Shown here: positions 8,940-17,923 of the stretch, piece after piece
How positions within the stretch are numbered: the first letter of the stretch is position 1
Layout: every line of letters begins with the position of its first letter
Assembly (NCBI RefSeq): GCF_004330295.1
Contig: NZ_SJOJ01000005.1
Location: 162,240-226,239, forward strand
Direction of reading: 5' to 3'
DNA from: Rahnella victoriana
GTDB lineage: Bacteria; Pseudomonadota; Gammaproteobacteria; Enterobacterales; Enterobacteriaceae
Length of the DNA: 64,000 nt
The notes under the pieces: generated by a model
Seen by the model: only the letters and a program-made list of their open reading frames with translations
Databases searched by the model: none
What the model was told of the DNA's origin: nothing
Made by a program: the position numbers and the translations under genes

Positions 8940-9041
8940 TCTGTTGCTCTCCACGAAATAATGTTACCGGCCGGCGCTGGATGACCGGTAATTTCTGCGT
9001 GGATTATGCGAATTACAGAAAGGTTATAAAGTTGTTTGTCG

Positions 9042-9055
9042 GTGTAAAATTACAC
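9042..9055. promoter_or_regulatory. 14-bp perfect palindrome GTGTAAAATTACAC
   Basis: Perfect palindrome with arms GTGTAA/TTACAC and a 2-nt centre, preceded by an extra G (GGTGTAA). It lies about 100 bp upstream of the IprA-like start codon and 265 bp upstream of the major pilin gene. Nearly the same element occurs at 50507-50522 upstream of the LuxR-type regulator. A candidate operator; the protein that binds it is unknown. Confidence 0.45.
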
Positions 9056-9253
9056 TCATAATTCCCTTGAATCAGTAAGCCTGTTTATATCAGAATTGTC
9101 GTAAGCAATAAACGCCACGAAAATTGATCCCGGTCGTGATTTTATGAAAAGAGAGATTCTTAATATCCTGATTCATATTTTACGCTGCGATTTACGGCCT
9201 CCTGTTGCCCATCAGAACGTCATTTACTCATGGACATTCCGGTCGCGTGAAAT

Positions 9254-9271
9254 CGTTATTCATCAATAACG
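9254..9271. promoter_or_regulatory. Inverted repeat upstream of pilin gene
   Basis: CGTTATT / AATAACG arms with a CATC loop, 49 bp before the major pilin start codon. It could be an operator or a leader hairpin in the fimbrial mRNA. Confidence 0.35.
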
Positions 9272-9319
9272 AATATTCATTACGCCCGGCGTCGGAATAG
9301 TTTTACTCAAGGAATTGTT

Positions 9320-9847
9320 ATGAAAAAGAATCTTATTGCTGCTGCTGTTGCTATGACCGCTGTGTTTTCTGCTTCTTCCGTTTTAGCAGCAGGTGGACAG
9401 GTTAATTTTACGGGTGAAATCATTGATGCGGGTTGTGACATCGTGAACACGCCTTCCAATCCGCTGAACGTTAATATGGGCAGTGTGGCGAAAACCGAAT
9501 TTACCGGCGCAGGCTCTACCGCTGCGGCGACGAAATTCGTGCTGCAACTGAAAAACTGTCCGGCGACAGTCAGCACCGCGTCCGTCAAATTTGATGGCAC
9601 CAATGTTCAGGGTAATACCGGTGTACTGGCACTGACGCCACAATCTGGCGTCGCCACCGGCGTAGGCATTCAGATTTCTGATGCGTCTGATAACGTGCTG
9701 CCGCTGTTCACAGATTCTCAGGCTTATGCACTGACCACCGCGCAAGATAACAACCTGGAGTTCGTCGCACGCTACATCGCCACGTCTTCTACCGTTAATG
9801 CCGGTCCGGCCAACGCGGCGGCCAACTTCTCGGTCACCTACAACTAA
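9320..9847 (+). CDS. Major fimbrial subunit (chaperone-usher pilin)
   Basis: 175 residues. Signal peptide MKKNLIAAAVAMTAVFSASSVLA cut before the mature AGGQVNFTGEI. It shows type-1-like pilin features: GEIIDAGCDI with the first Cys, a second Cys about 33 residues on in LKNCPATV, and the C-terminal beta-zipper strand ANFSVTYN ending two residues after the conserved Tyr. AAGGA precedes the ATG. First gene of a four-gene operon (pilin, chaperone, usher, tip subunit). The 83-bp gap to the chaperone may allow a stronger pilin message. The receptor is unknown. Confidence 0.85.
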   Translation: MKKNLIAAAVAMTAVFSASSVLAAGGQVNFTGEIIDAGCDIVNTPSNPLNVNMGSVAKTEFTGAGSTAAATKFVLQLKNCPATVSTASVKFDGTNVQGNTGVLALTPQSGVATGVGIQISDASDNVLPLFTDSQAYALTTAQDNNLEFVARYIATSSTVNAGPANAAANFSVTYN

Positions 9848-9930
9848 TTTCCGCTTTCCCGACGGGTAAAGCCTGTTAATCCGGCTGGCAATGTCTTTGC
9901 CAGCCTTCTTTCTGTTTTCGGAGTTAACCA

Positions 9931-10608
9931 ATGAACATGATCCCTGCCACCTTGCTGGCGGCATTACTGCTGTCTGCTGTCTCCGCACAGGCCGGTGTGG
10001 TCGTGGGCGGTACACGCCTGATTTATGACGGCAATAAAAAGGAGTCTTCACTGAGCGTCAGCAATCCGGACACACAGCCTTATCTGGTCCAGAGCTGGAC
10101 GGAGACGGTCAGCGGCGGCGCTGAGAAAGCCCCCTTTGTGATCACGCCGCCGCTGTTCCGTTTAGGTAACGGCCAGACCAATGTGCTGCGCGTGGTGCGG
10201 GCCGGTGGAAATCTGCCCGCAGATAAAGAATCGCTGTTCTGGCTGAACATCAAAGCCATTCCTTCAGCGGAAAAAGATCACAGCCAGAACACCCTGCAGA
10301 TTGCGGTCAAAACGCGCATCAAGCTGATTTACCGTCCGCAAGGGCTGAACGGCGTGCCGGAAGATCTGACCGACCAGTTGCGCTGGCAGCGCAGCGGCAA
10401 TCTGTTGCAGGTGAGCAACCCGACACCTTTCTACATGAATTTTATGGAAATCCGCCTTGGCGGACAGGCGCTGAAAGAGGTGACGTATGTCGCGCCGGGA
10501 ACCACCGCCAGTTTTGCCCTGCCAGCAGGCGCGGGCGGTAATACCGTGAGCTGGAAAATTATCAGTGATTACGGCGCTATCGGCGTGGCACACAGCAAAG
10601 CGTTGTAA
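9931..10608 (+). CDS. Periplasmic fimbrial chaperone
   Basis: 225 residues, PapD-like chaperone with a signal peptide (cut after AQA). Hallmarks: GVVVGGTRLIYDGNKKESSL with the conserved Arg at the start of the G1 groove, NPDTQPYLVQSW, TPPLFRLGNGQTNVLRVV, LFWLNIKAIP, and VKTRIKLIYRP with the conserved Lys/Arg. The C-terminal domain holds NPTPFYMNF. It caps pilin subunits by donor-strand complementation and delivers them to the usher. The F1-G1 loop is short (FGS type). Start ATG with CGGAG upstream. Second gene of the fimbrial operon. Confidence 0.9.
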   Translation: MNMIPATLLAALLLSAVSAQAGVVVGGTRLIYDGNKKESSLSVSNPDTQPYLVQSWTETVSGGAEKAPFVITPPLFRLGNGQTNVLRVVRAGGNLPADKESLFWLNIKAIPSAEKDHSQNTLQIAVKTRIKLIYRPQGLNGVPEDLTDQLRWQRSGNLLQVSNPTPFYMNFMEIRLGGQALKEVTYVAPGTTASFALPAGAGGNTVSWKIISDYGAIGVAHSKAL

Positions 10609-10665
10609 GTCAAACGGCGTGGGATACCCCACTGGGCAAATGTTGAAAACAGGGATGTGGAAATC

Positions 10666-13260
10666 ATGAAGAGCCAAAATAAACGGAGTCTGTGCCAGCC
10701 ATGTCGGCGTTTCAGCCGTCTGGCCTGTTTCATCGCCGGGCAACTGACGCTGCTCGGCAGCTCATCATTACCTGCTTATGCCAGTGATTATTTCAATCCG
10801 GCGTTGCTGGAAAGAGACAATCCCGGTCAGGGAACCACGGATCTGACGGTGTTCGAACAAGACACCGGCCAGTTGCCGGGGGTGTACCGCGTGGATATTT
10901 ATCTTAATAACCAGCAGCAGGACACCCGCGACGTGACGTTTTCCATGCGTAAAGATGCTCAGGGTCAGGAAAGCCTGCAGCCCTGCCTGAGTGTCGCGCA
11001 ACTCAGTGAGATGGGCGTCAAAACCGATCTGTATCCGGCGCTGGGCGAACACAGCGCGCAATGCGCCGATCTGCGTGCCATCCCGCAGGCCAGTGCCGAA
11101 TTTCGTTTCAGCGCACAGCAACTTCTTCTCAGCGTGCCGCAGATTGCCATCGCGCAAAAAGCCCGGGGATATGTGGCGGAAAGTCAGTGGGACAACGGTA
11201 TTCCGGCGTTTTTACTCAACTACAACCTGAGCGGTGCTGCCAGCAGCGGGCGGGGAAATCACGCCACTGACGGGCAGTCGCAATACGCCAACCTGCGTCC
11301 CGGCATCAACGCTGGTCCGTGGCGTTTGCGTAATTACACCACCTGGAACCGCGACAGCAGCGGTCAGGATAAGTGGGACACGGTATATACCTACGCATCG
11401 CGCAGCATTATTGCGCTCAAAAGCCAGATGGTGCTGGGCGACAGCACCTCGCCCGCCGATGTGTTTGACAGCGTGCCGTTTCGCGGCGCGCAACTGGCTT
11501 CCGACGATGACATGGTGCCTGACAGCCTGAAAGGCTATGCGCCGGTGGTTCGCGGTATCGCGCGCACCAACGCTCAGGTGATTATCCGCCAGAACGGCTA
11601 TGTCATCGATCAGCGATATGTGGCACCGGGCGCGTTTGAAATCACCGACATGTTCCCGACGGGCGGCTCCGGCGATTTGATCGTCACCATCAAAGAAGCC
11701 GATGGCAGCGAGCAGATTTTTGCCGTGCCTTTTGCCTCGCTCCCCGTTCTGCAACGTGAAGGACGGCTGAAATACAGCCTGACCGGCGGCCAGTACCGCG
11801 CTTATGACAACAGCGTCGAGCGTTCGTCCTTTATGCAGGGCACGGTGATTTATGGTTTACCGCAGGGGTTCACGGCGTACGGCGGCGGGCAATATGCCGG
11901 TCACTATCAGTCACTCGCGCTCGGGCTGGGGAAAAATCTGGGGGATCTGGGCGCCCTTTCCGCAGACGCCACCGTCGCGCGTTCGGCCCTGCAAAACACC
12001 TCACAGGAAACCGGACAGTCATGGCGGGTGCGCTACAGCAAAAACATCGTGCAGACCGGCACCAACTTTGCGATCGCCGGTTACCGCTATTCGACTGACG
12101 GCTATTACAGCCTGCAGGAAACGCTCGACACCTGGCGTGAGACACCGCTGACGGTACAGACAGAACGCCGCCGCAACCGCAGCGAGATGACCCTGAGTCA
12201 GAACTTGTGGGAAGACGGGGGATCCGTGTCCCTGAGCTGGGTCAGTCAGGATTACTGGAACAGCAGCCGCACACTGCGCTCTGTCGGCATCGGCTATAAC
12301 AATGGCTGGCACGGTATCAGCTACGGGCTGAGCTACAGCTACAACATCAATTCCACGTCAGGCGACAGCGGCAACAGCGGATATCACGCCAGCAACGGGC
12401 GGATCTACAACAAAGATCAGGTCTTCGGATTCAACCTCAGCGTGCCGCTCGGCGGTGTCACGGGCAATACCTACGCCACTTATAACGTCAATACCAGCCA
12501 GCAGGGCAACACCTCACACAGTGCGGGCCTGAGCGGGACGGCACTGGCGGATAACAATCTCAGCTGGTCCGTACAGGAAGGCTACGGCACCGGCGGGACC
12601 GGCAACAGCGGCAATATGAACGCCGATTATCGCGGCACCTACGGCGAAGTCAGTGCCGGTTACGGCTATGACCAGAACAGCAAACGGCTGAATTACGGTT
12701 TGCAGGGCGGCATTGTGGCTCATCAGCAGGGGGTTACCTTCGGTCAGCCGATGGGCGAAACCGTCGCACTGGTCGAAGCGCCGGGCGCTAAAGGCGTGGG
12801 TATCAGTAATCAGACCGGGGTGAAAACCGACTGGCGCGGTTACGCCATCCTGCCTTACACCACGCCTTACCGGCAAAATCAGGTGCAGCTGAACACCGAA
12901 ACGCTGCCGGAAGACGTCGAACTGACGCTCACCAGTCAGAACGTGGTGCCGACCCGTGGCGCGGTGGTCAGGGCCAGTTTCGACACACACGTCGGCCAGC
13001 GTGTGCTGATGACGTTACTGCGCGCAGGCGGCGCGCCGGTACCTTTCGGTGCGACGGTGGACGATCCGGCGCAGGCCAGCGTGCAGGGCTTTATCGTCGG
13101 CGATGGCGGTCAGGTGTACCTGACCGGACTGGCAGACAGCGGCCTGCTGAATGTGCAGTGGGGCAAAAATGCGGGTGAACATTGTCAGGTCAGATTTAGC
13201 CTGACAAAACCAACGACCGGCAGCGCGGGCGTTCAGATGCTGAACGTGCCTTGTCAGTGA
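10666..13260 (+). CDS. Fimbrial outer-membrane usher
   Basis: About 864 residues, FimD/PapC family. Signal peptide ends near PAYA. The N-terminal chaperone-binding domain begins DYFNPALLE. A plug domain is seen around VPFRGAQLASDDDMVPDSLK and the following GYAPVVRGIARTNAQV. The long beta-barrel follows, and a C-terminal domain carries a Cys pair (GEHCQVRF ... NVPCQ). It forms the pore and assembly platform for the pilus. The frame opens with a GTG at 10657, but the ATG at 10666 has AGGGA/GTGGAA upstream and is preferred. The tip-subunit start follows 4 bp after its stop, showing tight coupling. Confidence 0.92.
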   Translation: MKSQNKRSLCQPCRRFSRLACFIAGQLTLLGSSSLPAYASDYFNPALLERDNPGQGTTDLTVFEQDTGQLPGVYRVDIYLNNQQQDTRDVTFSMRKDAQGQESLQPCLSVAQLSEMGVKTDLYPALGEHSAQCADLRAIPQASAEFRFSAQQLLLSVPQIAIAQKARGYVAESQWDNGIPAFLLNYNLSGAASSGRGNHATDGQSQYANLRPGINAGPWRLRNYTTWNRDSSGQDKWDTVYTYASRSIIALKSQMVLGDSTSPADVFDSVPFRGAQLASDDDMVPDSLKGYAPVVRGIARTNAQVIIRQNGYVIDQRYVAPGAFEITDMFPTGGSGDLIVTIKEADGSEQIFAVPFASLPVLQREGRLKYSLTGGQYRAYDNSVERSSFMQGTVIYGLPQGFTAYGGGQYAGHYQSLALGLGKNLGDLGALSADATVARSALQNTSQETGQSWRVRYSKNIVQTGTNFAIAGYRYSTDGYYSLQETLDTWRETPLTVQTERRRNRSEMTLSQNLWEDGGSVSLSWVSQDYWNSSRTLRSVGIGYNNGWHGISYGLSYSYNINSTSGDSGNSGYHASNGRIYNKDQVFGFNLSVPLGGVTGNTYATYNVNTSQQGNTSHSAGLSGTALADNNLSWSVQEGYGTGGTGNSGNMNADYRGTYGEVSAGYGYDQNSKRLNYGLQGGIVAHQQGVTFGQPMGETVALVEAPGAKGVGISNQTGVKTDWRGYAILPYTTPYRQNQVQLNTETLPEDVELTLTSQNVVPTRGAVVRASFDTHVGQRVLMTLLRAGGAPVPFGATVDDPAQASVQGFIVGDGGQVYLTGLADSGLLNVQWGKNAGEHCQVRFSLTKPTTGSAGVQMLNVPCQ

Positions 13261-13264
13261 GGGA

Positions 13265-14284
13265 ATGATGAAGATAACGAAATGGATGAAAAGGATCCTG
13301 TTGCTGGCGGGTCTGGTGTCGGGGCTGTGTTTTCTCTCGCCTGCGGCGCAGGCGGCTAACTCGGGTTGCACCAGTTCCCCCGATATTCCGGGGAAGGCGA
13401 CGTTAAGCGCCGTGGCCGTGGATGCCACATTGCCGGTCGGCTCCGTGATCCCCGGCACCGAAAGGGCATTCAGTTTTGCAGGTAACTGCGCCGCCATCAG
13501 CGGCGTGCCGCAAGGGGCGGTGATCATCACCTGTTACTATGGTTCAGGGACTGAAGTTGCCGGGATGCCGGGTGTGTATAACACCGGCGTCAGCGGGATC
13601 GGCATCGCGCTGGTGAACGGTGCCGGGCAACGGGTGGCTGGCGGAGGTGCCGGATGTGACACGCGAAATACCCCGCTGGGGTATATCTCCAATACGCCTG
13701 CGAAAACCTTTTCCATCAACATGACGCTGGAATTAGTTAAAACCTCGGCCACGGTGGGTTCCGGCTCGCTCCTGCGCGCACAGACTATCTTTGGGATTGG
13801 TATGTACAACACCGGCTACGGTCTGGGGAGTAATGCGGACAGTTCGGTGTCTTACTCAGGGAACATCATTTATAAAAGCGTCGCCTGCACGACCGGCATC
13901 ACGGTGCCCGTGCGGCTCGGGCGGATCCCCGCTTCTGACTTTCGGGGCGTCGGTTCAACCTCAGCACAAACCCTGTTCACCGTGCCGGTCACCTGCGATA
14001 CCCCGGTTAACGTCAGCATGTCGATGTCATCGCCGGTGTATGCGTCTAAGCCCGCCGGGGTTATCGGTTTAACCCCGGCGGCCGGTAATGCGGGGGGCGT
14101 GGGGATCCAGATGTTGTACAACAATTTGCCGGTGGTATTTGACAGCTATTTCCCGGTCGGTGCGATCGCCAGCGCAGGCGCGACGCTGAATGTGCCATTC
14201 ACGGCCCGTTATTATCAGTCAGCGGCCACCGTCACGCCGGGTATCGCCAATGCTACCGCGACGTTCACGCTGGCCTATCAGTAA
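13265..14284 (+). CDS. Fimbrial tip subunit / putative adhesin
   Basis: 339 residues, about twice a pilin. Signal peptide ends near AQA. The N-terminal half is a putative binding domain with several cysteines (NSGCTSSPD, GNCAAIS, ITCYYGSG, GAGCDTRN). The C-terminal half is pilin-like (SVACTTGITVPVRLG, VPVTCDTPVNVSMS and a terminal ATFTLAYQ donor strand). This two-domain layout is typical of tip adhesins such as FimH, but the lectin half has no motif I recognise and ligand specificity is unknown. Last structural gene of the operon; GAGGGA of the usher stop region serves as its RBS. Confidence 0.82.
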   Translation: MMKITKWMKRILLLAGLVSGLCFLSPAAQAANSGCTSSPDIPGKATLSAVAVDATLPVGSVIPGTERAFSFAGNCAAISGVPQGAVIITCYYGSGTEVAGMPGVYNTGVSGIGIALVNGAGQRVAGGGAGCDTRNTPLGYISNTPAKTFSINMTLELVKTSATVGSGSLLRAQTIFGIGMYNTGYGLGSNADSSVSYSGNIIYKSVACTTGITVPVRLGRIPASDFRGVGSTSAQTLFTVPVTCDTPVNVSMSMSSPVYASKPAGVIGLTPAAGNAGGVGIQMLYNNLPVVFDSYFPVGAIASAGATLNVPFTARYYQSAATVTPGIANATATFTLAYQ

Positions 14285-14393
14285 AGAAAACTCACATTTT
14301 TACCTGCAGGGAAGCCGGGTTTCTTTGCGTATAGTGGCAGGGAATTATGCTAAATTTAAAGCAATTCCCTGCCATTATCTTCTGCACAGGTAC

Positions 14394-15032
14394 ATGAATA
14401 TGTCTGCTGAGAATGCCCCGGGCAATGCCCTCGATCAGGCCACCGCCGAGCTTTTCGAGAAACTCAGCCCCTGTGTTCAATTCAAACCTGTTCCTCCCGG
14501 CTCACGTTTTTATCTTCATGAAAACGGGGAGGTCTATTGTTATTTCATCCGCAAAGGCTGGTTCAAGATATTCCATAACCCTGAGCCGGTACTGATCGGC
14601 ACCCTCTCCGTTCCGGGCATTATCGGTCTGGGTGGCGCGGTGCCGCCGGGATCGCGCATGTTTATTCAGGCACAGGACGAATCAGAAATTGCGGTTGCCA
14701 CCGTAAAAGAAATGCGCGAAGTGATTGAGCGGCTGGATTTGTGGGAACTGATGACGCGGCATCTGATGAGGATGAGTCAGAAACTGTATGTCAAAAGCAG
14801 TCTGCTGATGGCCCCGACCTCTTATGAAATTCTCCGGCACCAGCTTCTGGAACTGATCAGTGAACCGCCGGAAATTCGCGAAAACATTCCTGCTGCTCAA
14901 TATATTCAGCTCAAGACGCAACTTTCCCGCAGCACGATCATGAAAGTGCTGTCGCAACTGAAACAGGGGGGATATGTGACGCTGGATAACGGCATTCTGA
15001 AAGAAGTGATCCGCCTGCCGCTGAAGTACTGA
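14394..15032 (+). CDS. IprA-like Crp/Fnr-fold transcriptional regulator (second copy)
   Basis: 212 residues from the ATG at 14394 (AGG upstream); the frame extends further upstream into the end of the adhesin region without a good start. N-terminal cNMP-binding-like fold (VPPGSRFYLHENGEVYCYFI, SVPGIIGLGGAVPPGSR). The C-terminal wing TQLSRSTIMKVLSQLKQGGY and the terminal VIRLPLKY match the IprA/YaiV family and the regulator at 8280. It lies 109 bp after the adhesin in the same direction, so it may be read with the operon. No cAMP-binding motif (RxAxL) is evident, so the effector is unknown. Confidence 0.78.
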   Translation: MNMSAENAPGNALDQATAELFEKLSPCVQFKPVPPGSRFYLHENGEVYCYFIRKGWFKIFHNPEPVLIGTLSVPGIIGLGGAVPPGSRMFIQAQDESEIAVATVKEMREVIERLDLWELMTRHLMRMSQKLYVKSSLLMAPTSYEILRHQLLELISEPPEIRENIPAAQYIQLKTQLSRSTIMKVLSQLKQGGYVTLDNGILKEVIRLPLKY

Positions 15033-15085
15033 ACGGGCAATACGGTGAGGAAGAAAGCGCGCGGTGAAGCGCGCTGTGCTGACCG

Positions 15086-15451
15086 TTACGCGGCTTTGAC
15101 GGCGCGCACTTTTTTGGCCGGTGCCGCTTCTTCAGCCACAACGTCTTCAGAAGCCACGTTTTCTGCTTCCTCAGCCGCCGGGGTTTCTGCAACAGGAGGT
15201 TGTACTGTGTCGGTTTCCGGCAGTTTGCTGGTGCGCAGGATGTGCTGAACCGCGTCTTTCTGCTCGGCAAGGTGAAGCGCAATGTTTTCGGCCAGCGCTT
15301 CATCCATTTCAAGATTGCTTTGTAACAGCCATTCCGTGAAAGCATCTGCCATGTCGAGCATTTTGTCGTAAGCGTCCGCTTCTTTCTTATTGGCAAATGT
15401 CATTTTCTCTTCACCTTTTCTGACGACAACAAATTTTGTTTCAACAGCCAT
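15086..15451 (-). CDS. yebG: SOS-inducible protein YebG
   Basis: 121 residues. The first 80 closely match E. coli YebG (MAVETKFVVVRKGEEKMTF, KKEADAYDKMLDMADAF, LAEQKDAVQHILRTSKLPE). YebG is a small cytoplasmic protein induced by DNA damage; its biochemical role is not settled. The C-terminal tail is longer than in E. coli, with an acidic Glu/Ala-rich stretch followed by a basic KKVRAVKAA end reminiscent of DNA-binding tails. GGAG precedes the ATG and a canonical LexA box overlaps its promoter. Monocistronic. Confidence 0.93.
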   Translation of the reverse strand: MAVETKFVVVRKGEEKMTFANKKEADAYDKMLDMADAFTEWLLQSNLEMDEALAENIALHLAEQKDAVQHILRTSKLPETDTVQPPVAETPAAEEAENVASEDVVAEEAAPAKKVRAVKAA

Positions 15452-15464
15452 GATTCGCTCCTTA

Positions 15465-15484
15465 TACTGTAATTATATACAGCA
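15465..15484 (-). promoter_or_regulatory. LexA (SOS) box of yebG
   Basis: TACTGTAATTATATACAGCA has the exact CTGT-N8-ACAG core with an AT-rich centre, 14 bp upstream of the yebG start codon. This is the classical SOS operator form. Confidence 0.93.
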
Positions 15485-15610
15485 TACCAATAATCAGTGC
15501 AGGATACATCATCCTGACTGTTTTTTATAGTCCGGTGCAGGCGTGAATTTCTCACAGATAACCGCTAAGGTAGAAAACAGCCTGTTTTATAACATTATTG
15601 TGAGGATCCC

Positions 15611-16075
15611 GTGACAAACCTGAAAGATGTATGCAACTGGACCAAAGACCGCTATCTGATCACCACGGACATTGAGAAACTGGATATTCCGGCGGTTCAC
15701 GCCTATCTGACCCGCTCCACCTGGGCGCCGGGCATTGACGAGCAAACGGTGCGTGCAGGTGCCGAAAACAGTCTGAACTTCGGCTTGTTCGACGGCGGAA
15801 AACAGATCGGTTACGCCCGCTTTATCACCGATTATGCCACCTTCGCGTACCTGTGCGATGTGTATGTGCTGGAAGATTATCAGGGGAAAAATCTGGGGGC
15901 GTGGCTGATAGAGTGCGTACAGTCGCATCCGGTGACGGCAAAACTGCGGCGCATGGCGCTGTTCACTTCGACCGCGCCGTGGCTTTACGAGAAGTTTGGC
16001 TACACGCCGGTGAATGAACCCAACTATACGTGGGCCATCACCCGGCCGGGTATTTATTTGAAGAAAGAAGTGTAA
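15611..16075 (+). CDS. GNAT family N-acetyltransferase
   Basis: 154 residues from a GTG start (AGGA upstream). It shows the GNAT fold order: an N-terminal helix region, the strand pair FGLFDGGKQIGYARFITDYATFAYLCDVYV, then motif A EDYQGKNLGAWLIE (the Q/R-x-x-G-x-G/A acetyl-CoA loop as QGKNLG), and the C-terminal ALFTSTAPWLYEKFGYTPV. It resembles small enteric acetyltransferases of unknown substrate. Monocistronic and followed by a strong terminator. Confidence 0.85.
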   Translation: MTNLKDVCNWTKDRYLITTDIEKLDIPAVHAYLTRSTWAPGIDEQTVRAGAENSLNFGLFDGGKQIGYARFITDYATFAYLCDVYVLEDYQGKNLGAWLIECVQSHPVTAKLRRMALFTSTAPWLYEKFGYTPVNEPNYTWAITRPGIYLKKEV

Positions 16076-16098
16076 AGCATACGCCGGAATAATAAGGT

Positions 16099-16118
16099 AA
16101 GGCTCCTTTCGGAGCCTT
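16099..16118 (+). terminator. Rho-independent terminator
   Basis: AAGGCTCC-TTTC-GGAGCCTT hairpin followed by ATTCTTTAT, 23 bp after the acetyltransferase stop. Confidence 0.85.
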
Positions 16119-16224
16119 ATTCTTTATCCGGCAGCGATGTGCCGCAGGAATGATCAAGGGTACACAGCCAGCGCCCGTCCGGTTCATGACGGAAAACATA
16201 AGGGCATTAAAAAGAGTCCCTTAA

Positions 16225-17895
16225 TTAATCGTAATTCTCGCCATACAGCCCGATCAGCCGCCGGACGACGCCGTTGGTCCAGCCGAAGCCGTCCTGAAGC
16301 GGATATTCCCCGCCGCCCCCTTCCCGCGGTGCGCCGCCGGAAATATGGTATTTCTCGATCAGTTTGTGGTGCTGCTGATAGAACTGATTCACGGTTTTCA
16401 GCCAGCTGCGTGCGATGAGATCGCCCAGCGCATCGTTGCCGTATTGTTTAAAGCCCTGGATCGCCATCCATTGCAGCGGTGCCCAGCCGTTAGGTTTATC
16501 CCACTGCTCGCCGGTTTCATACTCGGTCGCCATGATACCGCCCGGTGTGAGTAAGCGGCTGCGAATGGCTTCTGCCAGCCGTTCCGCCTGATAATGGCTG
16601 GCGAGTCCGACGTAAAGCGGTACGACGCTGGCCGCAGAAAACAGCGCCATTTTCTGACGATGCCAGTCGTAATCGCGGAAGCACCCTTCGCTGTCGTCCC
16701 ACAGATACCGGTTGATGGCTTCACGGCGGGTTTCCGCTTTGCGGCGAAACTGCGCCTCGACGCCCCTGTCGCCTTTCAGCCCGGAAATATTGGCGATGGC
16801 GCTTTCCAGTTTGTAGAGGAAAGCATTCAGATCGACCGGGATAAATTGCGTGGTGCGGATACTGGCGAGGCGATGGCCGTCGCGCAGCCAGCGTGAGGAG
16901 TAATCCCAGCCGGATTCCGCACCGGCACGCAAATCACGGTAAACCTCGTTGGCCGGACGGCTGGACAGTTTCGCGGTTTCGACATCTTCCCGCCAGGATT
17001 CATCGCGGGGCGTATCCCTGTCATCCCAGTAACGGTTGAGCAGCGTGCCATCCGGCAGACAAACCGCGTGACGGTAAGCCTGATTGGGGGAAAGCGATTC
17101 TGCGCCGTCCATCCAGAATTCATATTCCATTTTCAGGTGATCGAGATAGCGCCTCGCCCCGCGTACGCCATCTTCCTCGAACAGCTCCACCATCAGCGCA
17201 AACACCGGTGGCTGCGAGCGGCTGAGATAATAGGTGCGGTTACCGTTAGGGATGTGGCCGTACATCTCGATAATCCAGGCGAAATTATCCGCCATGGTGC
17301 GCAGCAGATCGTTGCGGCCACTTTCAGCCAGCCCGAGCATTGAGAAATAGGAATCCCAGTAATAGGTCTCGCTGAAACGCCCGCCCGGCACGACATACGC
17401 CTGTGGCAGGGGCATCAGGGATGACCAGGGCACATGATCTTCCGGCTGGCGCGTCAGCACCGGCCAGAGTTTGTCGATGTGTTCTTTCAGCGAATCGCCG
17501 GGATCAGACACATATTCGTCGCCGTGATGTTCCGGCAACCAGAAATGGGCGTCGACAAAACGTTTCAGGTTAAAGCCGGGATGGTTTTTTATCCGGCGGT
17601 AACGCAACAGGATATCCAGCGGATCCATCTTCGGCGGGCAGTCGGGAAAGGTTTTACTGTCCTCAAACAGCCCGGAAGACTGGACACTGGTAAACAGTTC
17701 CATATAACGGTCAGCAGGTGTGAGAGCATCGGAAGGCGGCAGCCCTTCGATCATCTCCGGTTCCGGTTCCGCATCCATCATGCGGTCCAGGATCAGTTCA
17801 ATCGGCTCGTGTTCGCACAAACGAAACTCTTCGCCGTTAAACTTATCGTTTTCCATCCCGGCGTTTTCGTTCGTCTGGTAGTTTGCATTTTGCAT
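16225..17895 (-). CDS. treF: Cytoplasmic trehalase TreF
   Basis: GH37 trehalase hydrolysing trehalose to two glucose. Very close to E. coli TreF along its length. Both family signatures are present, [19 protein letters not shown] and [12 protein letters not shown], as are [18 protein letters not shown] and the Gly-rich [18 protein letters not shown] end. There is no signal peptide, which separates it from periplasmic TreA. The ATG at 17895 has GAGG upstream; a TTG at 17904 also opens the frame but is too close to that site. It starts 28 bp after the otsA stop on the same strand, so it is probably the third gene of otsB-otsA-treF. Confidence 0.95.
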   Translation of the reverse strand: MQNANYQTNENAGMENDKFNGEEFRLCEHEPIELILDRMMDAEPEPEMIEGLPPSDALTPADRYMELFTSVQSSGLFEDSKTFPDCPPKMDPLDILLRYRRIKNHPGFNLKRFVDAHFWLPEHHGDEYVSDPGDSLKEHIDKLWPVLTRQPEDHVPWSSLMPLPQAYVVPGGRFSETYYWDSYFSMLGLAESGRNDLLRTMADNFAWIIEMYGHIPNGNRTYYLSRSQPPVFALMVELFEEDGVRGARRYLDHLKMEYEFWMDGAESLSPNQAYRHAVCLPDGTLLNRYWDDRDTPRDESWREDVETAKLSSRPANEVYRDLRAGAESGWDYSSRWLRDGHRLASIRTTQFIPVDLNAFLYKLESAIANISGLKGDRGVEAQFRRKAETRREAINRYLWDDSEGCFRDYDWHRQKMALFSAASVVPLYVGLASHYQAERLAEAIRSRLLTPGGIMATEYETGEQWDKPNGWAPLQWMAIQGFKQYGNDALGDLIARSWLKTVNQFYQQHHKLIEKYHISGGAPREGGGGEYPLQDGFGWTNGVVRRLIGLYGENYD

Positions 17896-17923
17896 ATGCT
17901 GCAAGCCTCATGCTTAGAAAATG

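Larger units (their letters stand above)
8940..9319. other. Divergent regulatory region, IprA-like regulator / fimbrial operon
   Basis: 380 bp without a gene. It holds a 14-bp palindrome at 9042-9055, an inverted repeat at 9254-9271, and TTACCGG/CCGGTAA arms near 8963-8992. I see no fimS-like pair of inversion repeats and no recombinase gene nearby, so phase inversion is not supported. Confidence 0.6.

Noticed and set aside
8940..9319. Possible invertible fimbrial promoter
   Set aside because: Repeats found are short, local hairpins; no matching distant pair and no FimB/FimE-type recombinase nearby.
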